DNA of 64,000 nt from Prorocentrum cordatum (GCA_963575745.1 CAUYUJ010006491.1:372942-436941); one strand, 5' to 3'; positions 10,413-20,900 are shown, counted from the stretch's first letter. A program made the numbers and translations. The notes: generated by a model from the letters alone, not told the origin.

Positions 10413-11054
10413 TATAGCCCAATAGCCCTATAGCCCTACATTTCTATAGCCCTATAGCTCTATAGCACTATAGCTCAATAGCCCTATAGCCCTATAGCCC
10501 CCTAGCCCTATAGCCCTGATTGGGTTTTTTCTCCGGTATCATGGGCTACAGGGCTATAGGACTATACGGCTATAGGACTACAGGGCTATAGGGCTATAGG
10601 GCCATATGGCTATACGACTATTGGGCTATCGGGCTATAGGGCTATTGGGCTCCAGGGCTCTAGGGCTATATTGCTACAGGGCTATAGGGCTGTACGGCTA
10701 TAAGGGGTATAGGGCTATCGGGCTATAATGCCATGGGGCTGTAGGGATATAGGAATATAGGGCTGTAGGGCTATAGGGCTATAAGGCTATAGGGCTATAG
10801 GGCTATCTGATTATAGGGCTGTGTGGCTAGAGGGCTACAGGGCTATAGGGTTATAGGGCTAGAGGGCTGAAGGTCCATCGGGCTAGATGGCTATAGGGCT
10901 ATTGGACTATAGGTCTTTGGGGCTATAGGGCTTTAGGGATATAGGGATGTAGGGCTATAGGCCTATAGGGCTGCAGGGCCGTCGGGCTATGGGGCTATAG
11001 GGTTATAGAGCTATTGGGCACCTGGGCACGCCGAAATAGGTGGCGCAGCTGATC

Positions 11055-11140
11055 TACTCATATGAATCCGCTAGGACCCCATACACAGGCAAGCTCTGAT
11101 TGTGGAATGACTCCGCTAGGACCCCTACAGCGGCAAGCTC
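11055..11140 (+). repeat. dispersed repeat (GGACCCCTACAGAGGCAAGC family), copy 2
   Basis: Two partial head-to-tail units: ATCCGCTAGGACCCC followed by GGCAAGCTCTGATTG, then CTCCGCTAGGACCCC followed by GGCAAGCTCTT. Confidence 0.8.
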
Positions 11141-11415
11141 TTGGGCTATAGGGCTACAGGGCTATAGGGCTATAGGGCTGTAGGGCTATAGGACTAGAAG
11201 GCTATAGGGCGATAGGGCTGTAGGGCTATAGGGCTGTAGGGCCATCTGGCTGTAGGGCTATAGGGCGACAGGGCGAAAGGGCTATAGGGCTATAGGGCTA
11301 TAGGGCTGTAGGGCTATAGGGCTGTAGGGCTATAGGGCAGGGGGGCGTAATTGCTATAGGGCTATAGGGCTATAGGGCTGTAGGGCTATAGGTCTGTTGG
11401 GCTATATGGATATAG

Positions 11416-11697
11416 AGTTACTGCGCCGATCCGAAAGTTTCCCCCAATTTCGCCACCGTGCTCGCCGCGGCCATTTTGGGTGGCGCGCGCAGGATAAGAC
11501 TCGCGGGGCCCAAGGGCGGGCGGCGGCGATGTCGCGAGGGCAGAGTCGGCGCGCCGATGGGCAGCCGAGCATCCCATTTGGCCGGAGGGGCCCAGTATAC
11601 AATGCAATGGCAGAGTCTAACCCCCGCCCGGCGGTCGCGGGATCGGGTTCCCCTTCCCAATTTGCAATTTGTATTTGCAAACGGTGTATTGATCCAA
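11416..11697. other. no recognised gene
   Basis: Non-repetitive stretch between the octamer satellite and the 75-bp repeat. Contains GGCCATTTTGGG at about 11470, which was considered and rejected as a spliced-leader relic. Confidence 0.5.
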
Positions 11698-12045
11698 AAA
11701 TGAGCAAACGGCATAGGACCTCCTCGAAAAAGCTTTCGTGTTCGGTCATACGACGACCCGAGAAGTTTACCAGCCGACCTGAAAGTGGCCAAATCCCATA
11801 GGACTTGTGCCAAACAAAATTTCGGGTCCGGTTCGAACGACCCGAAAATGTGCAAACCGCCCAGGACTCCTTACAAAAATATCGTTCTCGAGGTCGTCGG
11901 GCGCACCCCGAAGAAACCGAACATGGGCAAACCGCGTAGAACTTCCTATCAACAACGGTTTCTCGGTGTTTCCGGGCCTCGTCCGAAGGAGCCGCCGATG
12001 GGCAGAACGCTCAAAACTTCCTGCGCAAGAAACGGTTTCCCTGGT
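11698..12045 (+). repeat. ~75-bp tandem repeat with conserved reading frame
   Basis: Five diverged units start near 11700, 11785, 11850, 11922 and 11997. The last three lie in one open frame (11785-12231) and translate to ~25-residue repeats: MCKPPRTPYKN..., MGKPRRTSYQQ... and MGRTLKTSCAR.... Several units end with a PK(K/E)P motif. A 75-bp period keeps the frame, and the Met-Gly-Lys-Pro-x-Arg-Thr core survives while other positions vary. It could encode a repetitive protein or be a minisatellite that happens to stay open; the first units are in other frames. No known family was recognised. Confidence 0.55.
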
Positions 12046-12334
12046 GAGCCATTGTCAACGAGAGCGCGCCCCGCGCGGGATCGGGGTTCGCACGGGGGCG
12101 CGGCTGCTTTCGCATGTCGAGGGGGCATGCGTTGCCGCGCCCTTCCAGCACAGCGTTTGCGCTGCATTCGCGCGGCGCCGTGCCTCTCAAATCGGAATAA
12201 ACTTTCGGAGCGCCGATGTATAGGGCTATAGGGCTATAGGGCTAAAGGGCACTTGGGCACCCGGTCGCCCGGGCCGGCCGCCGAACTCGGCGACACATCT
12301 CCCAGGCACCCAGGCACCCGGGCACCAGGGCGTG

Positions 12335-12420
12335 CCGCCGAAATCGGCGGCGCCGCTAACCGAACCATGTGGATCCGCTAGGACCCCTACAGAGGCAAGG
12401 TCTGATCGGGGAATGTTTTT
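12335..12420 (+). repeat. dispersed repeat (GGACCCCTACAGAGGCAAGC family), copy 3
   Basis: Contains AACCATGTGGATCCGCTAGG, then ACCCCTACAGAGGCAAGGTC, then GGGGAATG. Closest in content to copy 1. Confidence 0.8.
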
Positions 12421-12429
12421 GGCCTTCTC

Positions 12430-12565
12430 GCTTGTTCGTTTCCGACGGGCTTTTGAGGCCTCAAGATCGCCCCAAGATGGCCCAAGAAAGCCCCAAGAGG
12501 GGCCCCAGAGAAGCCCAAGCTGGGCCGAAGAGCGCCCAAGATCGCCCCAAGAGGTGCCCACGAGG
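12430..12565 (-). repeat. CCCAAGA-type block (reverse complement of the CTTGGG minisatellite)
   Basis: Tandem GCCCCAAGA, GCCCAAGAT and related motifs; same family as 390-1010. Confidence 0.75.
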
Positions 12566-12619
12566 GCCCCCGCTGGCCTCGCCGGGAGGCGGTACGCACC
12601 GATATTGGGCCAAAACATG

Positions 12620-12865
12620 CATCCGTTCTAGCCTAGAGCGACCCCGTTCTACGCTAGAACGGCACCGTTCTAGGGCAGAGCGACGTCGTTCTAGGCTAGA
12701 ACGGCCCCGTTCTACGCTAGAACGGCACTGTTCTAGGGCAGAACGGCGTCGTTCTAGGCTAGAACGGCCCCGTTCTACGCTAGAGCGGCACTGTTCTAGA
12801 TCAGAGCGGCGCCGTTCTAGGCTAGAGCAGTGCCGTTCTAGCGTAGAACGGGGCCGTTCTAGGTA
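12620..12865. repeat. array of CGTTCTA...TAGAACG palindromes
   Basis: About a dozen ~20-bp units, many self-complementary, such as CCGTTCTACGCTAGAACGG. They form a higher-order period of about 61 bp made of three unit types. A related CGTTCTGGAACGC palindrome pair occurs at 40585-40640. Confidence 0.9.
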
Positions 12866-12928
12866 GTCCGTTCTGCTCTCAACACCCTTTTTCCCTTTGG
12901 GCCCTTCCCCCTATACCCCCTCCCCCTG

Positions 12929-13090
12929 GACCTGGAGGGGCCCGGTCACGAGTAATTGGAGCGTCTGTGTTGGCCTAAGATGGCGCCAAGAGGGCCCAAG
13001 AGAGCTCAAGATGACTTCCAAGATCACTCAAGATAGCCCTCGATGGCTCAAGATAGCTCGCAACATGCCAACAAGATGCTCCAAGATGGG
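12929..13090. repeat. dispersed ~165-bp repeat, copy 2
   Basis: Near-duplicate of 9105-9270, again immediately upstream of a GGGCTATA array. Confidence 0.85.
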
Positions 13091-13612
13091 CTACAGGACT
13101 ATAGGGCTATAGGGCTATAGGGCTAGAGGGCTATGGGGTTATAGGGATATACGGCTATCTGGCTGTAGGGCTATTGGGCTATAGGGCTGTAGGGCTATAG
13201 GGCTAAAGGGCTATAGGGCGATATGGCTGTAGGGCTAGAGGGCTATAGGGCGATATGGCTATGCGGCTATTGGGCTGTAGGGCTATAGCCCTGGGCTATA
13301 AGGCTATATGGATATAGGGCGATAGGGCTATACGGCTCTGTGGCTATCGGGCTATAGGGCTATAGGGCTATAGGGGTATATGGCTATACGGCAACAGGGC
13401 TAGAGGGCTAGAGGGCTAGAGGGCTATAGGGCTAGATGTCTTTCGGGACATATGTATATAGGGCTGTAGGGCTATAGGGCTATTGAACTAAAATGCTATA
13501 GGGCTGTTGGGCTATCAGGCTATACGGCTATTGGGTTATCGGGCTATATGGCTATGGGGCGATTGGGCTCTAGGGCTGTAGGACTACAGGGCTATAGGGC
13601 TATTGGGCTATA
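13090..13612 (+). repeat. GGGCTATA octanucleotide satellite, second array
   Basis: Same degenerate octamer as 9345-11415, with about 60 units. Confidence 0.95.
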
Positions 13613-13614
13613 AG

Positions 13615-14032
13615 GCCTCCCTCCTCCGTCCCACCTCTCCTTCCCTCCCTCCTCGCTCCTCCCTCCTCCTTCCTCCCCTGCTGCTGCTGCTGCTGCTCCT
13701 ACTCCTCCGCCAGTGGGGTTAGGAAACCCAGGCGCCCGTCCCAGACAACCAGCATAGATCTGGGTTGCTCGACGACAGGGTCTGGGCACATCGAGCGGCG
13801 ATCGTAGATTTCACCACGGAGCCCTCTAGGAATCTTGAAATCAAAAAGGACCCAAGGAATAACGCCGAGGAGGAGGAGGAGGAGGAGGAGGAGGAGGAGG
13901 AGGAGGAGAAGGAGGGGGAGGAGGAGGAGGAGGAGGAGGAGGAGGAGGAGGAGGAGGAGGAGGAGCAGGAGGAGGGGAGGAGGAGGAGAGGGAGGATAGG
14001 AGGAGGAGGAGGAGGAGGAGGAGGGCGCCCTC
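13615..14032. repeat. pyrimidine tract, CTG run and GGA microsatellite
   Basis: CCT-rich tract (13615-13680), seven CTG-like triplets (13680-13696), about 170 bp of non-repeat sequence, then a (GGA)n tract at 13865-14032. Poly-Glu and poly-Pro frames here are artefacts. Confidence 0.9.
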
Positions 14033-14034
14033 CT

Positions 14035-14369
14035 CTTCGAACTTATGGTGGTGGTGGAGAACAGGTCCATCACAAAGTGTCACACATTGGGATGAAAAAC
14101 CCTGCCTGATTGCATTGAAGTTAGTGCGTCCAGTGGCCAGCCGCTAATGGTTCAGGGACTCTCGATAGGAACCGCTGTTCTCTGTCTCTGAAGCCATTTG
14201 TGCTCAAGTCTTCCATCCTCCTCCCCTTTCGCCTCCTGCAAGTCATCAGTATTTTAACTTCGCCCTTGTTTTCACAGGGGGACTGCCTGCATGCTGGCCG
14301 GCCCGCTCTGCTTTGAAGCCTCGCTCGCTGCTCAATGGAAAAAGTGTCCGTCTGGCCCCCAAATGCACT
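14035..14369. other. no recognised gene
   Basis: Non-repetitive sequence of moderate GC. No domain recognised. Confidence 0.5.
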
Positions 14370-14496
14370 TAGTGTATGTATGTATATACATATATATATA
14401 TGTATGTACATATATATATATATATATATATGTATACATATACAGGTATATATGTATATGCTTATCAGTGTGTGTGTGTGTGTGTGTTTTCGCGCG
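14370..14496. repeat. TA/ATATGTA and TG dinucleotide microsatellites
   Basis: Alternating TATATATGTATG motifs followed by (TG)n at 14467-14488. Confidence 0.95.
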
Positions 14497-14499
14497 TGC

Positions 14500-15285
14500 T
14501 TTTTTCCCAGCAAAGCAGTATCTTGTCGATCATGTGATCTCAGGCTGTGGGATGTCTGGTACCCACTCACCACGGGTGAACATGGTAGTATCTGGAATTG
14601 TCAGAAAGGGTTCTTCCAGCCACAGTGCAGGAACAGAAGGAGAAGACGTTATGATCCGTCTCTTGGGCACCTCTAACACAAGGCTAACACCGCACAACTG
14701 CCGCAGGAGGGCTATGATATTCTGATGGTGCAAGTCTTTCCTCCGATGATCTGAACAGACAGGTCAATCTTCCTGGACCCTTGTGCCAGATTGTCTGCGA
14801 CGTGCTGCCGAACAACCTATGTGCTTATGTGTTCATGGCCTCCGTTGCTGTCAGCCGAGCATTGCGTCTTCAGTTTTGCATGTCTTTCGAGAGTGGGGAC
14901 TGTAATAGGCAACGCTCGTTCAGTGTGGACTCCGACGAGGACTGGTTCCTCTTGGCGTCTTTCTGCTTCCTGTTTTAGCGCCATGACATGTTTTCTTGCA
15001 TAGTCCCCGAGTCTTGAGTTCACGTCCTGCGTGATTCAGGTCGGTGTGGGCCGCGGCTTTTGGACGTTCTGGTGAATGAGAGCGTATTCTGAAATGAGAT
15101 TTGTGCAGGCAGCATGTTCGAGAGCATATTGCGGTATTCCACGAGGACTAGGTTCCTGTTCATACCTCGGTGCTCCTCTATCTATCTTTTTGGTCCTGTT
15201 TGCTGAACATCCATCTGGTCCTCTTTGCTGCGCATCCATGCTCTGTGGAATTTAATAGATCATCGGCCTGCTCCTCCGGCCACTC
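14500..15285. other. no recognised gene; moderate-GC single-copy sequence
   Basis: Short open frames only and no family recognised. A candidate place for diverged exons or UTR. Confidence 0.45.
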
Positions 15286-15572
15286 CTGCTGCTGCTCCTC
15301 CTCCGCTCCCTTTCTCTCTCTCTCTATCCTTCCCATTTTCCCTCCCCCTCCTCCGCCCACACACCCTTTTTTCATCCATCCTCCTTCTGCTGCTGCTAAT
15401 CCCCCCTCCTTCTTCCTTCTGCTCCCCCCCCTGCTCCCTCTCTTTATCGTCCGCCGCCCCCCTCCTTCCCCCTCCCTCCCTCTCCCTCTCCCTTTCCCTC
15501 TCCCTCTCCCTCTCCCTCTTCCTCTTCCTCTCACTCTCCCTCCCTCTCCTCCTCTTCCTCCTCCTCCCCCTC
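15286..15572. repeat. CT-rich tract with CCCTCT hexamers
   Basis: Pyrimidine-rich throughout; (CCCTCT)n is clearest at 15480-15540. Confidence 0.95.
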
Positions 15573-15584
15573 ATGCTGGAGACA

Positions 15585-15752
15585 CCACTCCGTCGGACCC
15601 ATCAGGGCGCAGCCAAGTGGCGACGCCTCGCAGCACCCAAGGAGTGCGAGGTCTAGTTTGAATTTGCGAGAGACACCACTCCGCTGTACCCCATGGGGCG
15701 CAGCAAAGCGACGACAGTTGCACGTCTGGCAGCACGCAGGAACTGCGTTGGA
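15585..15752 (+). repeat. dispersed repeat (GCAGCAAAGCGGCGAC family), two tandem copies
   Basis: Two ~95-bp units share GACACCACTCCG, GGGCGCAGC(A/C)AAG and GCAGCAC(C/G)CA. Further copies lie at 16950-17020, 17205-17266 (split) and 17460-17535. The first unit, running into GCACCCAAGGAGTGCGAGG, serves as an empty-site reference for the insertion at 17267-17419. Confidence 0.8.
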
Positions 15753-15754
15753 CG

Positions 15755-16554
15755 ATGTGCTGCTGGATCCCCCAAACATGGGAGAGTGGTTCTTTCATAT
15801 GTTCTGGGTGTGAATGAACGTCGTGATCGTCGCGATGGCGATCAGAACGGTGGTAGGAAGGGCGATGCCGATCGGAATGCTATCTCTTGGTGGTGAGAGC
15901 AGCGAAGGATGGTGGTCACGTCGCAGATGGCGTCGATCATGATCTTTCCACGCAGTTGATTGTGTTCCAGGGTTCGAGGCTTCTTAGCAAGTCTGCTGCC
16001 CTTGCGCAACCGCGATGCGCTGACGCATGCTGCCAGCTCGCGGCGCCCAACCGCGATGCGCTGACGCATGCTGCCAGCTCGCGGCACAGAGTCTCCACGT
16101 CGCATTGCTCGTTGACGCCCGTTGCGCGACGCTTCAAGTGCCGGCGGAGTCCGTGGAACCCCGCCGGAGTTTTGCGGAAACCGCCGAGATCCTGGGGAGA
16201 GACTTGCGGACCTGCGAAAGCAAAACCGAGATGACCATGAAGGTTTCACGAATAAACATTGTTGGAAATGCGCGACAAATTGCAGGAGTTCGGCGATATC
16301 CTAGAGGAAACCGCCAGAAACCGCGCCAGACCCCCCGTGTTCCAAGAACACTTCAAGAAGAGCTGTACTTTTTACGCACCCCGGGATCAATTCACATTAC
16401 GGCGATGAACAGCGGGCAAGCCTCCCTTGCCCCAGGGCATGCGACTCTGCCCGTCAGGTCCACGCGGCTTCCTTCACTTTCATTGGTGGATCGCCCTCGT
16501 CGTCCTGGCATCGTTATTGCCGACAGCCGTCCACTACTTGCATTGCCACCCAGC
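15755..16554. other. no recognised gene; contains a short tandem duplication
   Basis: At 16013-16086 a ~37-bp segment (CCGCGATGCGCTGACGCATG plus GCTGCCAGCTCGCGGC) is duplicated head to tail. The rest is single-copy sequence without recognised domains. Confidence 0.5.
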
Positions 16555-16915
16555 ATTACCATGTTCCCCATCCTCATCCTCATCCTCCCACCCCAGTCGT
16601 CCTCATGACCCATCCTCATCCTCATCCTCATCCTCATCCTCATCCTCATCCTCATCCTCATCCTCGTCCGCCCCAGTCGTCCCCATCCTCATCCTCATCC
16701 TCCCAGCCCATCCTCATCCTCATCCTCCCACCCCAGTCGTCCTCATGACCCATCCTCATCCTCATCCTCATCCTCATCCTCATCCTCATCCTCATCCTCG
16801 TCCGCCCCAGTCGTCCCCATCCTCATCCTCATCCTCCCAGCCCATCATCATCCTCATCATCGTCCTCCCCATCCTCATCCTCATCCTCTTCCTCTTCCTC
16901 ATCCTCACCTCAGTC
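16555..16915. repeat. (ATCCTC)n hexanucleotide array with a higher-order unit
   Basis: ATCCTC runs separated by CCCACCCCAGTCGTCCTCAT and CCGCCCCAGTCGTCCCCAT spacers. The whole pattern repeats with a period of about 150 bp. Confidence 0.9.
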
Positions 16916-16949
16916 AAACAACCTTGAAAGCTCAAGTCTTCCCTTGTCC

Positions 16950-17020
16950 GCAGGGGGGCAGCAAAGCGGCGACGGTTGCACGCTCGGCACCGGCCGGGGA
17001 GGGCGAGGTCTAGTTTGGGT
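16950..17020 (+). repeat. dispersed repeat (GCAGCAAAGCGGCGAC family), copy 3
   Basis: Contains GGGGGGCAGCAAAGCGGCGA, then CGGTTGCACGCTCGGCACC, and ends GGGCGAGGTCTAGTTTG like the first copy. Confidence 0.75.
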
Positions 17021-17204
17021 CGGCGCAGTACACCCTAGGCGATGCTTAAGAAAACGTGAGTTTTCGGCCAGAGTCTCGATTATTCTTACTGCTTCAATGT
17101 AAATCCTACAAATTTAGTAGACATTTTGATTTTTTATTCAAATCCTGAGACTGTGAATTTCTTAACCCATGATTTCTTAAGCATTTCGCAGGGCGTATGC
17201 CGCT

Positions 17205-17535
17205 CCGCGCGACCCCCCAGGGGCGCAGCAAAGTGGCAACGGCCGCGTTCCTCTGGCAGCACCAAGTCAGGAGCGAAAGAAGGACGTACACGTACATGAA
17301 TCCACGCTGGTTTCGAGAGTTCGCATTGAGCGAATGTTCGTATCACGTGGCCGGTCTCGCGTTTCAAGGGACCGTGTTCATGTACATAGCTGGGCGCGTA
17401 CGTCCTTTGTGGGCTCCCTACCAAGGGAGGGCAGGGTCGAGGTTGGACCTTTGAAGGACACAGCTCCGCCAGTGGCACGCCTGGCAGCACCCAGGGTGAG
17501 CAGCAGCGCGGCGACAGTTGTGTCCGGGAGGGCGA
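17205..17535 (+). repeat. dispersed repeat (GCAGCAAAGCGGCGAC family), copies 4 and 5, copy 4 split by an insertion
   Basis: Copy 4 begins GGGGCGCAGCAAAGTGGCAA and reaches GGCAGCACCAAG at 17266. It resumes after the inserted element at 17420 as ACCAAGGGAGGGCAGGGTCG. Copy 5 (about 17460-17535) has CCTGGCAGCACCCAGGG. Confidence 0.75.
17267..17419. mobile_element. short inverted-repeat element with 6-bp target duplication (GGACGTAC family), copy 1
   Basis: Starts TCAGGAGCGAAAGAAGGACG and ends CGTACGTCCTTTGTGGGCTC plus CCT; the ends are imperfect inverted repeats. ACCAAG lies directly on both sides (17261-17266 and 17420-17425). The host repeat continues correctly across the insertion, so the boundaries are firm. 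A shorter copy lies at 52028-52090. Confidence 0.75.
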
Positions 17536-17539
17536 GCAG

Positions 17540-18065
17540 AAGAGACAACGGGAGCAGAGAGGAGCAAGCACGAGCTGCGGGGGAGGGGGGGCAGGGGAGA
17601 CCAGAGAGGATGATGATAAGAGGAGGTGGGAGGTGGGAGGTGGGAGGTGGGAGGTTTTTCGCATTCAAAACGGAAGCCATGACAGGAGGGTCGGAGAGCG
17701 AGAGGGGAACGCTGTGAGCACCTGGTCATACGAGCACTAACCTTGCCCTGCGTCGCGGATCACTAACCTTGCCCTCGTCGTCCTCGATTCTCTCGTCCTT
17801 CTACTATTCATACACTTCCAATTCGTCCTCCCTCTCCTCCTCCCCCTCACCCCTTTATCCTCCTTCTCTCCGTCCTCCCTCCCCCTCCACTGGTCGATTC
17901 TCCGCCCTTCTATCGCGCCAGCGTTCGAAGGGCCCCCTGCCCCCTCATTCGTTCGCGTCGGTTCCCCCTCCCCCCTGCCGGACGTAAGCCGCTGGCGCAG
18001 GAGCTCGTCACCAGCCCCGATGCGGCAAGCGAGAGATGAGGGGTGGGTGGAGGAGGACGGCCGTC
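17540..18065. other. no recognised gene; GGGAGGT run and CT-rich stretch
   Basis: A short (GGGAGGT)n run at 17625-17652, and pyrimidine-rich sequence at 17780-17900. Confidence 0.55.
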
Positions 18066-18069
18066 TACT

Positions 18070-18745
18070 CTTTATATATATATATATATATATCTACATG
18101 TACACGCAATTATATATACATATATTTGAAGTGGAAGAGCTTCTCGGCGGGAGCGTAAGCAATTTATGATACAACAACTCTTTAAAACAAGTGAAGTCGA
18201 AGACTGGCCGCTTTCCCGTGGCGTTCCTGGGGCCCCGTCTGCCCCGCAAGGACACCGAAAATGCGCGACCTTCCTTACGAAAGAATGAACTGTTCCCTCG
18301 TTTGCGGAAGCCGCACCGCAGGCACACAGCGGGCACACCACCACCACACTGGGCACAAACGCGCACCCCCACCCACAAGCACATGGAAGCACTTACGTTA
18401 TTTATGTGATACGCCTGCATGTTTTTCGATGTGCTGGCTGAACATGTTTTGCAGACTGGCTAGGAGGAAAACATTGTTCTTTTCGTTAAAGGAACAGAGG
18501 ATGAGTCCTCCGCGTCAGCCTCAAAAGCAAGCCCCGCGGGCACACCCAAAACATGCAGACGTTTCGTACAAATTCAAAAAGTGGTTGCGCGTCTTCATGC
18601 ATGTCGGTGCGCTTTTGTGCAAGTTTGCTAGCGGTGTGCCCGTGGTGTGCCTGCGGCGTGGCGCGCGCGAGCGGACATTTTCATTGGTGACGTCCTGGCA
18701 ACGCATCTGTTCTGCAACACGACACGAAAACCTTAAACCCAGGCG

Positions 18746-18779
<34 letters not shown>

Positions 18780-18780
18780 T
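18070..18780. repeat. large imperfect inverted repeat bounded by TA runs
   Basis: TA runs at 18070-18092 and 18746-18776 bracket the region. Inside, about 18290-18430 is an imperfect inverted copy of about 18535-18680. Shared blocks include GCAGGCACAC, GGGCACACC, CCTGCATGTTTT and their reverse complements. It could be one ~700-bp foldback element; the outer arms are too diverged to be sure. Confidence 0.55.
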
Positions 18781-19450
18781 CCTCCGCGTCAATCTCCAGA
18801 ACCTCAAAAGCATTTTTTTTTTTTGGGGGGAAAATGTTGACAGCATTTCCCCTTTCAAGAACACGAATTTTAAAGCTACGAGCCCTCCCCCTAGTTTGCA
18901 CATTTTTTAATTAAAACCATTCACGTATTTCGCTTCCATAATCAAAGACCTCTTCCTCAGACCCCTTCCTCCTCATCGTACTAATGTTTCTGCTTCTCTC
19001 GTGGGCTTTCTTTCATTTTCGGGCTCGGAAAGAGACGGGTTTAAGGGAAAGGAGGGCGAAGGAACATAATAAAAAAAAACAGAAAAATCCGTAACCAATC
19101 AGAGAAACCATTTGTTGTTCAAGAAAAAACTTTGAAACCACAATCACAATCAAGGTCTCGATTGGATTTTCCGTATTTTTCTTAGAAAAAACATTTTTTT
19201 TTTTTCCCCCCCCCCTGGTTTTCGGTGTCAGACAGAAAAGGGTCTAAGGGAAAGAAGGGCGAAGGAAAATCCCCCAAAATAGAAAAACCAGAAAATCCAG
19301 AAAATCCGTTAAAACATGAAAGAAACCATTAGTTTTCAAGAAAAAATCCGGAAAAAACAATCAAAACCAAGGTTTCGATTTTATTTTCCGTATTTTCTTA
19401 GAAAAAACAATGGTTTCTTTACTTTTTTTTCGGATGTTCTGTTCTTTATG
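18781..19450. repeat. AT-rich segment with a ~210-bp direct duplication
   Basis: About 19025-19215 and 19235-19420 share GGGAAAG(A/G)AGGGCGAAGGA, GAAACCATT(A/T)GTT, GGT(C/T)TCGATT and TTTTCCGTATTTTTCTTAGA-like blocks. The second copy also contains short inverted AAACCATT/AATGGTTT matches. T and C runs lie between the copies. Confidence 0.75.
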
Positions 19451-19984
19451 TTTTTTTGTTTTTTCCTGATTTTTGGATTTGCGCTCGACTTCCAATGAAA
19501 ACACGAGTTCAATTCGTAATCGCACGAAGGACCAGCCTGTTTTCGCTTTGCTATGGTATGCATGCTATGCCATGCTATGCCATGCTATGCGCATCGGTAC
19601 GCGACGAATGTGACACTTGTAACGCCGACAACGTCTACTACCCTATTCTTGCTTGCTTCCTTGCTCTCCCCCCCCAAGTGCTCACAGCGTTCCTTCCTGC
19701 GGACAGCATCCCCAAACGTCGAAAGCCGTCCTCCTCCTTCCTCGTCCTTCCCTCCTCCTTTTCTTCTTCCTCCTTCTCCTCCTCCCTCTTTGTCCTCCTT
19801 CCCCCTCCTCTTCCTCCCCGCCCCTCTCGGAGGACTCCCTGCTGAAGCTCTCCAGCGCGCTGATGAGCCTGGACCGAGCAGGGGCGAGGGCCTTTTGCCC
19901 AGGGTCCTCTTCCTCCGGCCAGCTGTTCAGCTGGTCTCGTGTAAGTTCCTTCGTTGCAGTGGTGGTGTAAGGACGCGTGGGGCG
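19451..19984. other. no recognised gene; short 10-bp repeat and CT-rich stretch
   Basis: Four ATGCTATGCC-like decamers at 19555-19592. Pyrimidine-rich at 19725-19830. Confidence 0.55.
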
Positions 19985-20130
19985 AACGAGGAGGAGGAGG
20001 AGGAGGAGCAGGCGGAGGAGGAGAAGGAGGAGGAGGAGGAGGATGAGGAGAAGGACGAGGAGGACCAGGAAAAAGACAAGGAGGAGGACAGGGATGAGGA
20101 TCCCACTGTGGAGGGTGGAGGGAGGAAGGG
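19985..20130 (+). repeat. GGA microsatellite at the 5' edge of a retroelement
   Basis: (GAG/GGA)n with scattered GAC and AAG triplets. It directly precedes the truncated RNase H-bearing element. Confidence 0.9.
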
Positions 20131-20154
20131 CTCCGCCGCGCGCCCGCTGCCGGA

Positions 20155-20900
20155 GGGGGCCCTGTCCCCAGCTGGCCATCGCTCGGGGCCTCTGCCCTTT
20201 CGCGTGCGTCGACATCTCCGGGGAGACGCTCGTCCGGGGTTGCTGCAGCGACGCTTCCACCGAGGGCTGCGCAGTCCACTGCGCCAGCGCCGAGCCCGCG
20301 AGCCTCTGGCGAGAGGCCGCCTGGCGCGAGCGCTGGCGCTCCGTCGACGTCGGCGGCGGGCCTGCGGCGTCGTCGGCGGCCATCCGCGCAGCCGAGGTGG
20401 CCTCCCTCCTGCTGGAGGGAGCCTTCGAACTCGCGCTGAATCGCCGGCACCCTCGGGCCGCCCCCCAGCGCGGCCGCGCTGCAGGCTGGGGGCGGGCGTT
20501 CCCGCCAGCCCCCTCGCGACTTCCGCGAGCGGGTCGGCCTGGCGCCCCCGATCGCAGCCGAGTGAGCGCGGCCGAGCCGCGCTGGCGCCGCGGCGCCGTC
20601 GGCTCCTGGCGCCGGCCCGCCGCCATCCACTGCAAGGAGGCGCGGACGGCGCTGCTCGGCCGCGATCGCGAGGCCCAGGGAGCCAAGTCCCACGGGTGCC
20701 CTCTCGCCTTCGGCGACAACCTCTCGGAGATCCTGGCGTTCGACCGGGGCCGAGCGCGGGGCGTGGAGCTCCTCGCGCTCACCCGCCGCTCCTGCGCCTT
20801 TCAGGTGGGCGCCGGCATCGCCCGGCACTGGCGCTGCGTGGAGACCGAGCGGAACCCGTCGGACTTCGACTCCCGCCTCGCCGGGCGGAGTCTGGTGACC
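20155..20900 (+). pseudogene. RNase H domain of the tyrosine-recombinase retroelement
   Basis: One frame (phase of 19977) carries CCSDASTEGCAVHC with Asp at about 20250, HCKEARTALLG with Glu at about 20637, FGDNLSEILAFDRGRAR with Asp at about 20715, and VETERNPSDFDSR with Asp at about 20862. The four acidic RNase H positions and the NPSDxxSR end fit the retroelement RNase H family. The domain itself is intact in frame over ~205 codons. Between the first Asp and the Glu there is a Pro/Arg-rich stretch longer than typical, possibly a local frame slip. It removes the RNA strand during reverse transcription in functional relatives. Confidence 0.75.

Larger units (their letters stand above)
9345..11415 (+). 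repeat. GGGCTATA octanucleotide satellite, main array
   Basis: Degenerate tandem octamers (GGGCTATA with GGGCTACA, GGGCTGTA and GGGATATA variants). Interrupted at 10160-10410 by a dispersed repeat and a second octamer array, at 10430-10520 by the same octamer in reverse orientation, and at 11030-11145 by another dispersed repeat. It is not the TTTAGGG-type telomere repeat. Confidence 0.95.

Noticed and set aside
11468-11480. GGCCATTTTGGG as a spliced-leader relic (also GCCATTTTGGCG at 56242)
   Set aside because: Only 9-10 bases match, CTCAAG does not follow, and the 56242 site lies in retroelement coding sequence.
12620-12865. Palindrome array as a CRISPR array
   Set aside because: Eukaryotic context, no unique spacers between constant repeats and no cas genes.
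9345-13612. GGGCTATA arrays as telomere repeats
   Set aside because: The unit is 8 bp and does not match TTTAGGG or its variants; arrays are internal.
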